A stretch of 64,000 bases of DNA, from assembly GCF_012927105.1 (NCBI RefSeq), contig NZ_JABBFV010000006.1, positions 62,001 through 126,000 of the forward strand, given 5' to 3'. Within the stretch, counting starts at the first letter, position 1. The number at the start of each line of letters is the position of its first letter. Below, one piece after another: positions 18,318 to 28,178 of the stretch. The position numbers were made by a program, and so were the translations under genes. The stretch comes from Sphingobium psychrophilum (GTDB taxonomy: Bacteria; Pseudomonadota; Alphaproteobacteria; Sphingomonadales; Sphingomonadaceae). The notes under the pieces were generated by a model, which saw nothing but the letters and a program-made list of their open reading frames with translations, was not told where the DNA came from and searched no databases.

Positions 18318-19504
18318 GGGAATTGCTCCGCGCCGCGCTGGTCATCGCCCGGCGGGATTTCACTGCGGTCGTGCTGTCGCGCACCTTCATCCTGTTCCTG
18401 CTGGGACCATTGCTGCCGATCCTGATCGGCTTCGCTTTCGGCGGCCTGGGCGACCGGATTTCCAGCACCGACCTGCGCCCCGTCGTGGGCGTGGCCATGT
18501 CCGCGCGCGATACCGCCGCGCTGGAGCGGGCGCATGATCGGCTGACGCAGCGCATGGGCGACCAGGCGCTGCCACGACTGCGCCCCGTGGCGTCGACACC
18601 CAGCCCGCGGATACAATTGGCACGCCCGGATTCGGAGGTGGTGGCGATCATGTCGGGCACGCTTCTGCGTCCGGCGCTGACCGGCAAGGCGGAGGATCTG
18701 GACAAGTTGCAGGGCGATATCAGCCTGCTGTCCACCGCCGCGCTGGCCGAACGCACGCTGCGGTTCGTGACCGTCGAGCGGCAGGAAGTGGCCACCAGCC
18801 TGGGCGCGCAGGCGCAGGCGCGGCTGTTGATCGGGCGGGTGGCGCAGGTGGTGATGTTCTTCCTCACCATCTTGCTGGCGGGCATGATCCTGTCCAATCT
18901 GGTCGAGGAAAAGACCAACAAGATCATCGAGATATTGGCCGCTGCGGTGCCGATCGACGCGATCTTCCTGGGCAAGCTGATGGCGATGCTGGCGATGAGC
19001 TTTGTCGGCATCGCCTTTTGGGGCGGGACGGCCTTCGCCATTTTCGCTGCGCTGCATGACGGGGGCGGGTCGCTGCCGACGCCGGCGGTGGGCTGGCCGC
19101 TGTTTCTGACGCTGGCGGTGCTCTATTTCGCCATGGCCTATACGCTGCTGGGATCGCTGTTCCTGGGGATCGGCGCGCAAGCGGCGACGGTGCGCGAAGT
19201 GCAGACGCTCAACATGCCGATCACCATGGGGCAGATGCTGATCTTCTTCTTCGCCAGCTATGCGGTCGATCATATGGGATCGCCGGCGGAACTGGCGGCC
19301 TGCATTTTCCCGTTCAGCTCGCCCTTCGCCATGATTGCCCGCGCGGCGCAGGATGGCGCGATCTGGCCGCATCTGGTGGCGCTGGTGTGGCAGGCAAGCT
19401 TCGTCGCGCTCATCATCCGGGTCGGCGTGCTCCTGTTCCGCCGCCATGTCATGCAGTCGGGCGGAAGCTGGTGGAAGCGGCTGTTCAGGCCTGCGACAGG
19501 CTGA
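18314..19504 (+). CDS. ABC-2 type transporter permease (NatB-like)
   Basis: 396 residues with an N-terminal transmembrane helix (about 15-45), a periplasmic domain of about 130 residues, and five to six C-terminal helices beginning near residue 175. 'NLVEEKTNKIIEILAAAVPIDAIFLGKL' is the canonical ABC-2/NatB motif at the membrane-cytosol interface. It pairs with the preceding ATPase through an ATGA overlap. Together they form a simple exporter. The downstream msrB gene starts 19 bases on and may be cotranscribed. Confidence 0.9.
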   Translation: MRELLRAALVIARRDFTAVVLSRTFILFLLGPLLPILIGFAFGGLGDRISSTDLRPVVGVAMSARDTAALERAHDRLTQRMGDQALPRLRPVASTPSPRIQLARPDSEVVAIMSGTLLRPALTGKAEDLDKLQGDISLLSTAALAERTLRFVTVERQEVATSLGAQAQARLLIGRVAQVVMFFLTILLAGMILSNLVEEKTNKIIEILAAAVPIDAIFLGKLMAMLAMSFVGIAFWGGTAFAIFAALHDGGGSLPTPAVGWPLFLTLAVLYFAMAYTLLGSLFLGIGAQAATVREVQTLNMPITMGQMLIFFFASYAVDHMGSPAELAACIFPFSSPFAMIARAAQDGAIWPHLVALVWQASFVALIIRVGVLLFRRHVMQSGGSWWKRLFRPATG

Positions 19505-19523
19505 GGCCGATAAACCCAGCGCC

Positions 19524-20000
19524 ATGAACAGACGGCATTTCCTGGGTGGCGTCACGACTGGCGCGGTGGCTCTGGCCTTTTGGCAGTTTGCGCCCGAAGA
19601 GGCGCAGGCGGCCTATCCCTTTGTGCTGAGCGACGCGGAATGGAAGAAGCGGCTCAGCCCGTGGGGTTATAAGGTGCTGCGCCAGCAAGCCACCGAATAT
19701 CCCGGCAGCAGCCCGCTCAACGACGAGCATCGCGCGGGTATCTTTTCCTGCGCCGGTTGCGATCAAAAGCTGTTCAGTTCCAAGACCAAGTTCGACAGCG
19801 GCACCGGCTGGCCCAGCTTTTACGCGCCGCTGCCCAAAGCGGTCGGCACCAGCCGAGACGGTTTGCTGGGCTATGCGCGCACCGAAGTCCATTGCGCGCG
19901 GTGCGGCGGGCATCTGGGCCATGTGTTCGACGACGGGCCAAAGCCGACCGGCAAGCGCTATTGCTTGAACGGCGTGGCGATGAAGTTCAGTCCCGCCTGA
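19524..20000 (+). CDS. msrB: Peptide-methionine (R)-S-oxide reductase, Tat-exported
   Basis: 158 residues. Repairs methionine-R-sulfoxide in oxidised proteins. An N-terminal twin-arginine-like signal (MNRRHFLGG followed by a hydrophobic stretch to about residue 30) suggests periplasmic location. Zinc ligands C76/C79 (CAGC) and C124/C127 (CARC) and catalytic C147 (RYCLNG) are in place. The second, resolving Cys common in many MsrB enzymes is not obvious, so regeneration may use another thiol. Its 3' end overlaps the end of the convergent GT-C-like gene by 14 bp. Confidence 0.93.
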   Translation: MNRRHFLGGVTTGAVALAFWQFAPEEAQAAYPFVLSDAEWKKRLSPWGYKVLRQQATEYPGSSPLNDEHRAGIFSCAGCDQKLFSSKTKFDSGTGWPSFYAPLPKAVGTSRDGLLGYARTEVHCARCGGHLGHVFDDGPKPTGKRYCLNGVAMKFSPA

Positions 20001-21744
20001 TCCGCCAGACATGGAGCGGGCCTTGCGTCGGCACCGGTTCCAGCCAGTCGGGGGGAGATCGCTTCGCCAGCAGGGCGGCGAGGCCCTGCTTATTCTCCTG
20101 CCCGTAGAGCCGATATTCGGTCAGCCCGTCGCAGGTCACGAGATAGGTGGCGCTGGTGGGGGCGATGACGGCGCGGGCCTTCTCCGGCGCATCGACGAAC
20201 CCCTCGATCACCGCGGTAATGCCGGTCGCATTGCGGTGATGCGCGGTGCCGATGACGCCATGGCGCGTCTGGACGAGGATGTCGGGACCAAGGTCGAGCG
20301 GCGCGAAGAGCGTGGCGGGCGGTAGCGCCTTCAATGGAGCCAGCACACTGGCGGCGCGGCAGTTGGCGCTCGCCGCCTTGGCAGGCTCGGGCTTGGCCGC
20401 TACCGCCACCCACGCCGCACAAAGGCCCGCGGGGGTCAACAGCACCAGCGCGACTGATCCGATCACCCGCACCAGCGCCGCGCGCGACGCCTGCGTCCTA
20501 GTGAACAGCCGCGCGACCAGCCAGGCGATGCCGGGCAGCGCGAAGACATGGGCGACCGACAGCGCCCGCATCACCAGCAGCGCGATCATGGTCGATCCGG
20601 CGAGCAGCAGCGCCAGCACCAACCAGCGCATCCGGGCTTCGCCTTGGTGCGCCCGCGCGGCCAGCAGGCTGGCATAGAGGCCGAGCAATGCGGGCAGCAG
20701 GATCACCCCTTGCAGTGACAGGCTCTGTTCCCAGATCGGCCGCCCTTCCAGCACTTGCAGATACCAGAGCCGGTAAGCGATCGGGCCAAGCGCCGCGAAG
20801 GGATCGCCCGACAGGCACGGCCCGCCGGTCAAAAGGAAGGCCGCCAACGCCGCACCGCCGCCGATCGTTGCGACGGCCAGGCGACGGCCCGCATGGGTCG
20901 TGCCGATCAGCCGCGCCGCGATCGTCGTGGCGAGGGCCAGAACGACGAGCGGCCAGAGATACACGAAGGAGAGCGCATCGCAGCGGCTGTCGATGAGCGC
21001 CTGCGGTCCGCGCAGCAGCGCCAGCAACAGCAGGGCCGCGCCGCCCAGCATGGCCGCGAACGCAATGAAGCGCGGCGCCTGATCCCGCGCCATCCAGTGA
21101 CGCAGGGCGAAGGCGGCGGCGAAGAGCGTGACATAGGGCAGCGACTCGCTCGAAATCTGGAGCCATAGCGCCAGTGCCAGCCCCGCGACGATCCCGCCGC
21201 GCGCCGGCCGCGTGTCGAGCGCGCCGCACAGCGCCAGCGTCGCCATGGCGATCTGCCAGCCATGATGGTCGATCCGCAGCGGTGTGAACTGCACCAATAT
21301 GCTGGGACTTGTCAGCAGCAGCGTGACGCCGAGCAGGGCGATGCCGCTGCCCGTCACCCGTCGCGCCGCGACGAACAGCGTGGCGGTCAACCCGCCGAGC
21401 AGCATCAGCGGCACGAGGGCGCAGGCGACCAACTCCGCGCCCGCTGCGCCCATCATTGGCCGCAGCAGCAGGATCAGCGCCGCGATCGGCATGTCGACGA
21501 TCCGCGACCAGTGCATCGGCCCGCCGACCGGCGGGTTCACCCTATGCTGGATGACGTCCCAAAAGGCTTGCCCGCCGATCCAGTCGCGCACCTGGGCCAG
21601 GCGCATGGCATCGTCGGGATCGCGAAAGGCGAGGGTAGAGAAATCGCCCCGGAACAGCCAGAGCATCGCCATGCTGCACAGCAGCCAGGCGATCAGCGCC
21701 CAAAGCGCGGTGCGCGGGGCATCAGGCCTTGCCGAAAATGCCAT
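19987..21744 (-). CDS. Large polytopic membrane protein, GT-C glycosyltransferase-like
   Basis: About 585 residues with roughly 12 hydrophobic helices and a small C-terminal soluble domain. The first periplasmic loop carries RDPDDAMRLAQVRDW and NPPVGGPMHWSR, and a later loop has RIDHHGWQ. Acidic motifs in the first loop and a DHH-type motif are reminiscent of GT-C enzymes such as STT3/PglB and PMT, but identity is low and related proteins are often left as hypothetical. It is the third gene of an operon with gtrA and a UGM-like flavoprotein, supporting a role in lipid-linked sugar transfer. The start overlaps the gtrA end by 23 bp. Confidence 0.55.
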   Translation of the reverse strand: MAFSARPDAPRTALWALIAWLLCSMAMLWLFRGDFSTLAFRDPDDAMRLAQVRDWIGGQAFWDVIQHRVNPPVGGPMHWSRIVDMPIAALILLLRPMMGAAGAELVACALVPLMLLGGLTATLFVAARRVTGSGIALLGVTLLLTSPSILVQFTPLRIDHHGWQIAMATLALCGALDTRPARGGIVAGLALALWLQISSESLPYVTLFAAAFALRHWMARDQAPRFIAFAAMLGGAALLLLALLRGPQALIDSRCDALSFVYLWPLVVLALATTIAARLIGTTHAGRRLAVATIGGGAALAAFLLTGGPCLSGDPFAALGPIAYRLWYLQVLEGRPIWEQSLSLQGVILLPALLGLYASLLAARAHQGEARMRWLVLALLLAGSTMIALLVMRALSVAHVFALPGIAWLVARLFTRTQASRAALVRVIGSVALVLLTPAGLCAAWVAVAAKPEPAKAASANCRAASVLAPLKALPPATLFAPLDLGPDILVQTRHGVIGTAHHRNATGITAVIEGFVDAPEKARAVIAPTSATYLVTCDGLTEYRLYGQENKQGLAALLAKRSPPDWLEPVPTQGPLHVWRIRRD

Positions 21745-22120
21745 ATTTGCGGATCGCATAGACGGTCAGGAAGCTGGCCGGGACCGACAGCAGCTTGGCG
21801 ATCGGCGGAGCGAGGCCAATGGCGCTGAGCGCGCCCACCAGCGCCATGGTGATGCCCATGCCCACGGCCGCGCTGACCACGAAGCCGATGCGCTGGGCGT
21901 GGGTCGGCCCATGCGCCAGGTCGAAGACGAAACGTGTGCTGATGACCCAATGGACGACAAGGCCGACCAGATAGCCGCCCAGCGCCGCGATCATCGGTGC
22001 CGCGCCACCATGGTCCAATATCAGGAAGGTGGCGAAATCGCTCGACAGCGCGCAGACGCTCGCCAGCAGATAGCGGGCGAACATCAGCCGCGCGAAAAGC
22101 GCGCCGATCTGCTGCGCCAT
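21722..22120 (-). CDS. GtrA-family membrane protein
   Basis: 132 residues with four transmembrane helices; the pattern FARYLLASVCALSSDF...LGGYLVGLVVHWVISTRFVF is the GtrA/DPMS family signature. GtrA proteins are thought to flip polyprenyl-linked sugars or assist membrane glycosyltransferases. It starts 5 bases after the UGM-like gene and runs into the GT-C-like gene, so the three are almost certainly one transcript. Confidence 0.88.
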   Translation of the reverse strand: MAQQIGALFARLMFARYLLASVCALSSDFATFLILDHGGAAPMIAALGGYLVGLVVHWVISTRFVFDLAHGPTHAQRIGFVVSAAVGMGITMALVGALSAIGLAPPIAKLLSVPASFLTVYAIRKYGIFGKA

Positions 22121-22125
22121 GGCGC

Positions 22126-23649
22126 TCAGGCGGCCTTCAAGCGCGAGGGTACGGCGCGAACGCTGGCCAGCGCAGCTTGCGTGTCGGCATCCTGGCCCTC
22201 ATCGCCCGCCTCATGATATTCGGCGTCCTCGTTGACGCTCCACACATCATGGATGCGCGCGCCAGCGCCGATGTTGCGCACGGTCAGCATCGCCGTCATC
22301 ATCGCATGGTCCTGATTATTATAGCGGTGCATCCCGTTGCGGCCGACCATGTGCAGCGTCGGGTAACGCGCTTCCAGCTCGCTGCGCATCGCCAGCACAT
22401 TAGCGGCATAGTCGTCGTCATAGACCGGATAGGCCTTTTCCTGCCGCACCACCGCGCCGCCCACGACATCGTGCGGGTTGCACAGGCCCAGTTGCGCCAT
22501 CTCGCGCGTGGCGAGCGCGATCAGATCAGCGTCGTCGGCGGACCAGAGGCCATCGCCTTCAAAGCAGAAATATTCCAGCCCCACGCAGGCCAAAGAAGGA
22601 TCGGGCACCATTTCGGGCGACCAGCTGCGGAAATTCTGAATCCGGCCGACCTGCACCTTGCTGTCATGGATATAGATCCAGTTGTCGGGGAAGATATCCT
22701 CCCCCTTCACCATCAGCGCCACGGTCAGGAAGTCGCGATATTTGAGGTCCATCGCCTGCGGCAGTGTGTCGGGCAGCGGGTGGATGCGGCCCGCCAGTTC
22801 GCGCATCGGCGCGGAGGAGATGACATGGGCGGCGTCGATCACGACATCGCCGTCCGGGCCGTCGGCGATCAGCCGCCAACGGCCCGACGCCTGATCTTCC
22901 TCCAACCGCTTGAAGCTGTGCGCCATCAGTATCTGGTTGCCGCCCTCGACCACCCTATCGCGCGCGGCTTCCCACATCATGCCGGGGCCAAGGCGTGGAT
23001 AGCGGAATGTTTCCAGCAACGTCTTGGTAGCCATGCCGTCATTGGGTCGCTTATTAAGGCCAAGCGAGCGTTTCAGCCCGTCGACGACCGCGCCCCAGAG
23101 CGACAGGCCCTTGATCCGCTGCGCCGCCCAGTCGGCCGACATTGCGTCGCAGGGCATGCCCCACACCTTCTCGGTGTAGGTCTTGAAAAAGATGGAAAAG
23201 AGCTTGTGGCCGAAAGCGTTGACGGTCCAGTCCTGAAAGGAACGGACGTTGCGGTTCGGGAACAGCTTGGCCTTGGCGAAACTCGCCATGCACAGGGTCG
23301 AGCGCCAGATGCCGAGATTCCACAAGGCTTCGAACGCGCGTAGCGGATAGCTGTAGAATTTGCCTTCATAATAGATGCGGCTCATCCGCGGGCGCTGGAT
23401 GAAGTCGTCGGGCAGGATCTCGTTCCACAGATCCACGACCTGCTGCGACTTGGAAAAGAAGCGGTGCCCGCCAATGTCGAACCGGAAACCGTCCAGTTCC
23501 ACCGTGCGGCTGATGCCGCCGACATAGACCGGGTCTTTTTCGATCACCGTGACGTTCAGGCCCTGCTTGGTCAGCAGATAGGCGGCGGTCAGGCCCGCCG
23601 GGCCAGCGCCGATGATGGCGACGTCCACATGTCGGTCGGTACGCGGCAT
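22126..23649 (-). CDS. FAD-dependent UDP-galactopyranose mutase-like oxidoreductase
   Basis: 507 residues. The N-terminal dinucleotide motif is VAIIGAGPAGLTAAYLL, followed by EKDPVYVGGISRTVE and DIGGHRFF, typical of the amine oxidase/UGM/protoporphyrinogen-oxidase group. The GGHRFFSK segment is characteristic of UGM-like proteins annotated as NAD(P)/FAD-dependent oxidoreductases. The C-terminal RNGMHRYNNQDHAMMTAM resembles the flavin-contacting end. Substrate is not known; the operon with GtrA and a GT-C-like protein suggests sugar-nucleotide or lipid-sugar modification. Confidence 0.75.
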   Translation of the reverse strand: MPRTDRHVDVAIIGAGPAGLTAAYLLTKQGLNVTVIEKDPVYVGGISRTVELDGFRFDIGGHRFFSKSQQVVDLWNEILPDDFIQRPRMSRIYYEGKFYSYPLRAFEALWNLGIWRSTLCMASFAKAKLFPNRNVRSFQDWTVNAFGHKLFSIFFKTYTEKVWGMPCDAMSADWAAQRIKGLSLWGAVVDGLKRSLGLNKRPNDGMATKTLLETFRYPRLGPGMMWEAARDRVVEGGNQILMAHSFKRLEEDQASGRWRLIADGPDGDVVIDAAHVISSAPMRELAGRIHPLPDTLPQAMDLKYRDFLTVALMVKGEDIFPDNWIYIHDSKVQVGRIQNFRSWSPEMVPDPSLACVGLEYFCFEGDGLWSADDADLIALATREMAQLGLCNPHDVVGGAVVRQEKAYPVYDDDYAANVLAMRSELEARYPTLHMVGRNGMHRYNNQDHAMMTAMLTVRNIGAGARIHDVWSVNEDAEYHEAGDEGQDADTQAALASVRAVPSRLKAA

Positions 23650-23753
23650 GGCAGGCTATTCCCCCGGAAGATCGTTCGTGCCTGCCGGAGTGAAGGAAAT
23701 CCTCTAAGGACTGGTTAACGCGCGGTAAGGATGAGCGGCCCGCGCATGACAAA

Positions 23754-23781
23754 GGGCCGCTCCATGGGCATGGAACGGCCC
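23754..23781 (-). terminator. Hairpin downstream of urcA
   Basis: GGGCCGTTCCAT-GCCC-ATGGAGCGGCCC on the minus strand forms an almost perfect stem (one mismatch) about 40 bases past the urcA stop, followed by TTTGT. This fits a rho-independent terminator for urcA. Confidence 0.6.
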
Positions 23782-23818
23782 CCTGCAGTTCCCCTTCGCG
23801 TGGGGAAGGCGGATGTTC

Positions 23819-24151
23819 TCAGCTCTGGCGCTGGGCCAGCGTGCTCAGGTCGTTGCGCGCGCCGTCGATCGCGCTGCCGAAGCAATTGCGATAATCCTCG
23901 GTCACGGGCAGGACGGAGCCGTTCACAAAGCCGCACACCTGCTTGGCGGCGCGAGTCACGCGCGAATCGGCGCGGCGCATGCCGTTGGTGCTGGTAAGGT
24001 TGAGGTCGGCCACGGACACGGCCAGGCTGCGGGTTTCGGTGCCGGCGCGGCCGTCCACGATCACATCCATGTCGTTGCTGCCGGCGCTTGCCACGCCAGG
24101 CAGCGCAACGGCGATAGCGGCGGCCATGGCCACCCACGTTTTCTTGGTCAT
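23819..24151 (-). CDS. UrcA-family secreted protein
   Basis: 110 residues with a clear signal peptide (MTKKTWVAMAAAIAVALPGVASA). The mature part has 'LAVSVADLNLTSTNGMRRADSRVTRAAKQVCG...YRNCFGSAI', the UrcA family pattern: a short helix with two Cys that probably form a disulfide. UrcA proteins are small, abundant in sphingomonads and caulobacters, and of unknown function. The gene is flanked by terminators on both sides and is probably monocistronic. Confidence 0.8.
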   Translation of the reverse strand: MTKKTWVAMAAAIAVALPGVASAGSNDMDVIVDGRAGTETRSLAVSVADLNLTSTNGMRRADSRVTRAAKQVCGFVNGSVLPVTEDYRNCFGSAIDGARNDLSTLAQRQS

Positions 24152-24253
24152 CCTGTATCTCCTGTCGAATATTGTTCTAATTGTCTGCCCCGCGTCTGAC
24201 GTGGAAACAGGGCCATGCTCTAAATAAGCGCACAGGGCGTTGATGAAAAGAGG

Positions 24254-24316
24254 CCACTTTATAAAAAGTGGCTGAAAAGCGTTATTTTGCAGGTGCGAAG
24301 GGATCAGCTTCGCACC
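24254..24316 (-). terminator. Two hairpins between urcA promoter side and purH end
   Basis: GGTGCGAAG-N6-CTTCGCACC (24293-24316) is a perfect 9-bp stem 11 bases past the purH stop, and GCCACTTT-ATAA-AAAGTGGC (24254-24273) is a second 8-bp stem with an A/T-rich loop. Read on the minus strand they are followed by TGCAAAATAA and by CTCTTTTC. The first is the likely purH terminator and the second a backup. Confidence 0.55.
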
Positions 24317-24327
24317 CGCGTCAAAGC

Positions 24328-25917
24328 TTAGTGCCGGAAGTGGCGCATCCCGGTGAAGACCATCGCCAAGCCAGCTTCGTCGGCGGCGGCGATGACTTCG
24401 TCGTCGCGGATCGATCCGCCGGGCTGGATCACAGCCGTCGCGCCGGCCTCCACCGCCGCCAGCAGGCCGTCGGCGAAGGGGAAGAAGGCGTCGGACGCGA
24501 CCGCCGAACCGATCGTGCGGGGCGTGTCCCAGCCGGCCTTTTCAGCGGCGTCCTTCGCCTTCCACGCGGCGATGCGCGCGGATTCAAGGCGGTTCATCTG
24601 GCCAGCGCCCACGCCCGCGGTGCTGCCCTCCTTGGCATAGACGATGGCGTTCGATTTCACATGCTTGGCGACGGTCCAGGCGAACAGGCAGTCCTTGAGT
24701 TCCTGGTCGGTCGGCGCGCGTTTGGTGACGACCTTCAGCGCGTCGCGGTCGACCTGGCCATTGTCGCGGCTCTGGACCAGCAGGCCGCCGGCGATCGTCT
24801 TGATCTGAAGGCCGGGACGCGCCGGATCGGGCAGGTCGCCGGTCAGCAGCAGGCGCAGATTCTTCTTCTTCGCAAAGATTGCCCTGGCTTCGTCATTGGC
24901 GTCGGGCGCGGCGACGACTTCGGTGAAAATGCCGCTGATCGCCTCGGCGGTCGGGCCGTCGAGCGGGCGGTTGACGGCAATAATGCCGCCGAACGCCGAT
25001 ACGCTGTCGCAGGCGAGCGCGGCTTCATAGGCTTCGATCAACGTCTCGCCGGTGGCGACGCCGCACGGGTTGGCGTGCTTGACGATCACCACGGTCGGCG
25101 GGCCATTGCGAAACTCGCTGACCAATTCCAGCGCGGCGTCGGCGTCGTTATAATTATTGTAGCTCAGTGCCTTGCCCTGGATCTGGCTGGCCTGGGCGAT
25201 GCCCTTGGCGGACGGACTGGTAGGCAGGTAGAGCGCGGCGGACTGGTGCGGGTTTTCGCCGTAGCGCAGCGTGGTGGACAGGGTGCTGGCGACGGCCAGC
25301 GTGTCGGGGAACATCACGCCCTGATCTGCGAAGGCGAACCAGCTGGCGATCATCGAATCATAGGCGGCGGTGGCGGCATAGGCTTTGGCGGCCAGCATCC
25401 GGCGGAAATCATAGCTGGTCGCCCCGCCCTTCTCCGCCATTTCCGCGATCAGCCGGTCATAGTCGGCCGGATCGGTGACGATCGCCACGCTCTCATGATT
25501 TTTCGCGGCGGAACGGACCATCGACGGGCCGCCGATATCGATATTCTCGATGATCTCCTCGCGCTCCGCGCCCTTGGCGACGGTCGCGGCGAAGGGGTAG
25601 AGGTTGACGACCACCAGGTCGATCGCGCCGATTTCATGGCTCTCCATCGACGCGACATGGTCGGGGTTGTTGCGGACGGCGAGCAGACCGCCATGGACCT
25701 TGGGGTGCAGCGTCTTGACGCGGCCGTCCATCATTTCGGGGAAGCCGGTGAGGTCGGAAATATCCTTCACCTCCAGCCCCGCCTCGCGCAGCGCCTTGGC
25801 GGTGCCGCCGGTCGATACCAGTTCGACGCCATGCTGGCCCAATGCCCGGCCCAGTTCGATCAGGCCGGCCTTGTCGGACACGGACAACAGGGCGCGTTTG
25901 ATGGGATAGTCGGTCAT
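24328..25917 (-). CDS. purH: Bifunctional AICAR transformylase/IMP cyclohydrolase
   Basis: 529 residues. Catalyses the last two steps of IMP synthesis. The N-terminal cyclohydrolase domain begins [21 protein letters not shown] with the '[18 protein letters not shown]' motif. The C-terminal AICARFT domain contains NPCGVATG and the late [11 protein letters not shown] and [14 protein letters not shown] motifs. Start 25917 (MTDYPIKRA) is the family start; the frame stays open upstream over non-homologous sequence. It is divergent from the S9 peptidase gene. Confidence 0.97.
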   Translation of the reverse strand: MTDYPIKRALLSVSDKAGLIELGRALGQHGVELVSTGGTAKALREAGLEVKDISDLTGFPEMMDGRVKTLHPKVHGGLLAVRNNPDHVASMESHEIGAIDLVVVNLYPFAATVAKGAEREEIIENIDIGGPSMVRSAAKNHESVAIVTDPADYDRLIAEMAEKGGATSYDFRRMLAAKAYAATAAYDSMIASWFAFADQGVMFPDTLAVASTLSTTLRYGENPHQSAALYLPTSPSAKGIAQASQIQGKALSYNNYNDADAALELVSEFRNGPPTVVIVKHANPCGVATGETLIEAYEAALACDSVSAFGGIIAVNRPLDGPTAEAISGIFTEVVAAPDANDEARAIFAKKKNLRLLLTGDLPDPARPGLQIKTIAGGLLVQSRDNGQVDRDALKVVTKRAPTDQELKDCLFAWTVAKHVKSNAIVYAKEGSTAGVGAGQMNRLESARIAAWKAKDAAEKAGWDTPRTIGSAVASDAFFPFADGLLAAVEAGATAVIQPGGSIRDDEVIAAADEAGLAMVFTGMRHFRH

Positions 25918-26074
25918 GAGCAAGGCGCTTTCTACAGGCAAAGGGCAGGACGGCTTTGCGCCAGCCCCATAGGCCCGGACCGCGCAAAAATACAGTGCGA
26001 AAGCGCGATTCCGCTTGGCTTGGAACCGCATGCGCATAGTGTCCTGCTCCATCACGACAGTTGGGGAAATCATC

Positions 26075-28021
26075 ATGCGCCGTCTGCTTGCCGCCACCGC
26101 CTTGCCGTTGCTTATCGCGCACCCCGCCGCCGCCCAGATCGCGACCCCCGACCGGCCCGTCACCGACCCCGCCAGCCTGCAATCGCCCGCCAATCCCAAG
26201 GCGCGCGCCGTGCCGGTGGCGGATATCGGCGCGTCGCGCACGCTGGGCAGCGCGGCGTGGAGCATCGATGGCAAGCAGATTTTCGTCGCGACCAACCTCA
26301 CTGGCCGCACCAATATCTGGCGGACCGACACGGCGGGCAGCTGGCCGGTGCAGCTGACCCAGTCCGACGACGCGCAGACCGGCCTTACCGCATCGGCGGA
26401 CGGCCAATATCTCTATTTCCAGCAGGATGTCGGCGGCAATGAATATAGCGACATCTACCGCGTGTCGGTGGATGGCGGCGCGGTCGAAAATCTGACCAAC
26501 ACGCCCGACCGGCGCGAAAGCGGGATGCTGCCCGGCCCGGTCGGCGGGCTGGTGGCGCTATCGACGAAGCTCAAGTCGCAGGGCCAGACCAACGTCGCGG
26601 TGATGGACGCCAGCGGGACGGTGCGCGTGCTGACGAAGGAGGCCGACCCGCAATATGGCTGGAGCCCGATCGCCTGGATCGATGGCGGCAAGGCGCTGAT
26701 CGCCAATCGCGATCGCGTGGATTCCAAGGTGGCCGAGGTGTGGCGGATCGATGTCGCGAGCGGTGCGGCGACCAGGCTGATCGCCAAGGCTGATACGGTC
26801 TATGTCGCGGCGGACGCAACCGCCGATGGGAAATGGATCGCGGTCAACACCGATGTCGGCACCGGCCAGATTCATGCCGGCCTCTATGATGTCGCCGCCA
26901 AGCGCTGGAAATGGCTGAAACCCACGCCCTGGGAGCAGACCGCCAGCCTCTTCACCCGCGACGGCAAGACGCTGATCTTCGGCACCAACGCCGATACGCG
27001 CAGCACGCTCTACACCTATGATCTGGCGAGCGGCGCGGAGAGCGCGCTGCCGATCCCACCGGGCGTCAATTATCCCGTCGGGCGCGAGCCGCGATCGCCC
27101 GATGGCCGCACATTGATGGTCAATCATTCGGGCGCAGATTCGCCGGCCAATCTCTATCTCTACGATCTGGCGACCGGCGCATCGCGGCCCGCGACCCAGC
27201 TCGCCATCGCCAGCCTCCAGCCCGACGTGCTGCCCAAATCGACCGTCGTCACCTACAAAAGCTTCGATGGCACGCTGGTCAGCGCGATCGTCACCATGCC
27301 CGCAAACCTGAAGCGCGATGGCGGCAATCCCGCGATCGTCCTGCCCCATGGCGGCCCGACCGGCCAGGCGCAGGACGGGTACAGCCGCTACGCCACCGCC
27401 TTCGCCAGCCGCGGCTATGTGGTGATCCAGCCCAATTTCCGCGGCTCGACCGGCTATGGCAAGGCGTTTCAGGACGGCAATTACAAGGATCTGGGCGGCG
27501 GCGATTTGAAGGACACGATCGCGGCCAAGGATTTCCTGGTGAAGACCGGCTATGTCGACAGCAAGCGCGTCGGCATTTTCGGCGGCAGCTATGGCGGCTT
27601 CATGACGCTGATGGCGATCGGCCGCGCGCCCGACGCCTTCGCCGCCGCGGTGCAATGGTTCGGCATCATCAACTGGCGCACCATGTATCGCGACCAGGAC
27701 GAGGAACTGAAAGCCTATCAGCGCGGACTGCTCGGCACGCCGGAAAGCGACCCCAAAGTCTACGACGCCGCCTCGCCGCTCACCTATATCCGCGCGGCCA
27801 AGGCGCCGTTGCTGACGATCCAGGGCGAAAACGACATCCGCGTGCCGCGCGGGCAGGCGCAGGAAGTGCATGACATATTGAAGGCGAAGGGGAATGTGGT
27901 CGAAACCATCTTCTACCCCGCCGAGGGTCACGGCTTCCAGAAGCGCGAGAACCAGCTGGATTCGCTGACGCGGACGGTTGCATGGTTCGACAAATATCTT
28001 AAGCCCGCTGCGGGGCAATGA
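26075..28021 (+). CDS. Secreted S9-family prolyl oligopeptidase-like peptidase
   Basis: 648 residues with a signal peptide ([17 protein letters not shown]) so probably periplasmic. Residues 50-390 form a beta-propeller (repeated TRDGKTLIF / [10 protein letters not shown] blades), and the C-terminal 260 residues an alpha/beta-hydrolase domain. The catalytic triad reads S505 in GGSYGGF, D587 in ENDIRVP and H619 in EGHGF. This is the dipeptidyl-peptidase IV/acylaminoacyl-peptidase layout. Start at 26075 is preceded by TTGGGGAAA. Confidence 0.9.
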   Translation: MRRLLAATALPLLIAHPAAAQIATPDRPVTDPASLQSPANPKARAVPVADIGASRTLGSAAWSIDGKQIFVATNLTGRTNIWRTDTAGSWPVQLTQSDDAQTGLTASADGQYLYFQQDVGGNEYSDIYRVSVDGGAVENLTNTPDRRESGMLPGPVGGLVALSTKLKSQGQTNVAVMDASGTVRVLTKEADPQYGWSPIAWIDGGKALIANRDRVDSKVAEVWRIDVASGAATRLIAKADTVYVAADATADGKWIAVNTDVGTGQIHAGLYDVAAKRWKWLKPTPWEQTASLFTRDGKTLIFGTNADTRSTLYTYDLASGAESALPIPPGVNYPVGREPRSPDGRTLMVNHSGADSPANLYLYDLATGASRPATQLAIASLQPDVLPKSTVVTYKSFDGTLVSAIVTMPANLKRDGGNPAIVLPHGGPTGQAQDGYSRYATAFASRGYVVIQPNFRGSTGYGKAFQDGNYKDLGGGDLKDTIAAKDFLVKTGYVDSKRVGIFGGSYGGFMTLMAIGRAPDAFAAAVQWFGIINWRTMYRDQDEELKAYQRGLLGTPESDPKVYDAASPLTYIRAAKAPLLTIQGENDIRVPRGQAQEVHDILKAKGNVVETIFYPAEGHGFQKRENQLDSLTRTVAWFDKYLKPAAGQ

Positions 28022-28055
28022 TGGGGAGTGAGTTGAAGAGCCGCCGAAGGATGGC

Positions 28056-28092
28056 ATCCACGTCTTCTCCGCGTGAGAAAATTTAATCGCGC
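28056..28092. repeat. Short degenerate intergenic repeat
   Basis: CTTCTCCGCGTGAGAAAATT followed by TAATCGCGCGGAGA has inverted GC arms (TCTCCGCG / CGCGGAGA) around an A/T-rich middle and resembles, inverted, the stretch near 16105-16155. It lies in the 157-bp gap between the S9 peptidase and the Imm26-like gene and could fold as a transcript-end hairpin for both convergent genes. Confidence 0.4.
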
Positions 28093-28178
28093 GGAGACAT
28101 GCTGGCTTACATCCGGATGGCGAGAAGGGTGGTTAGGGGACTGTCTGTTATTAGCCCTCTACCGCCGAAAACCAGAAA

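Noticed and set aside
17879..19555. 558-codon open frame on the minus strand
   Set aside because: Antisense to the ABC transporter genes; His/Gln/Arg-rich shadow composition.
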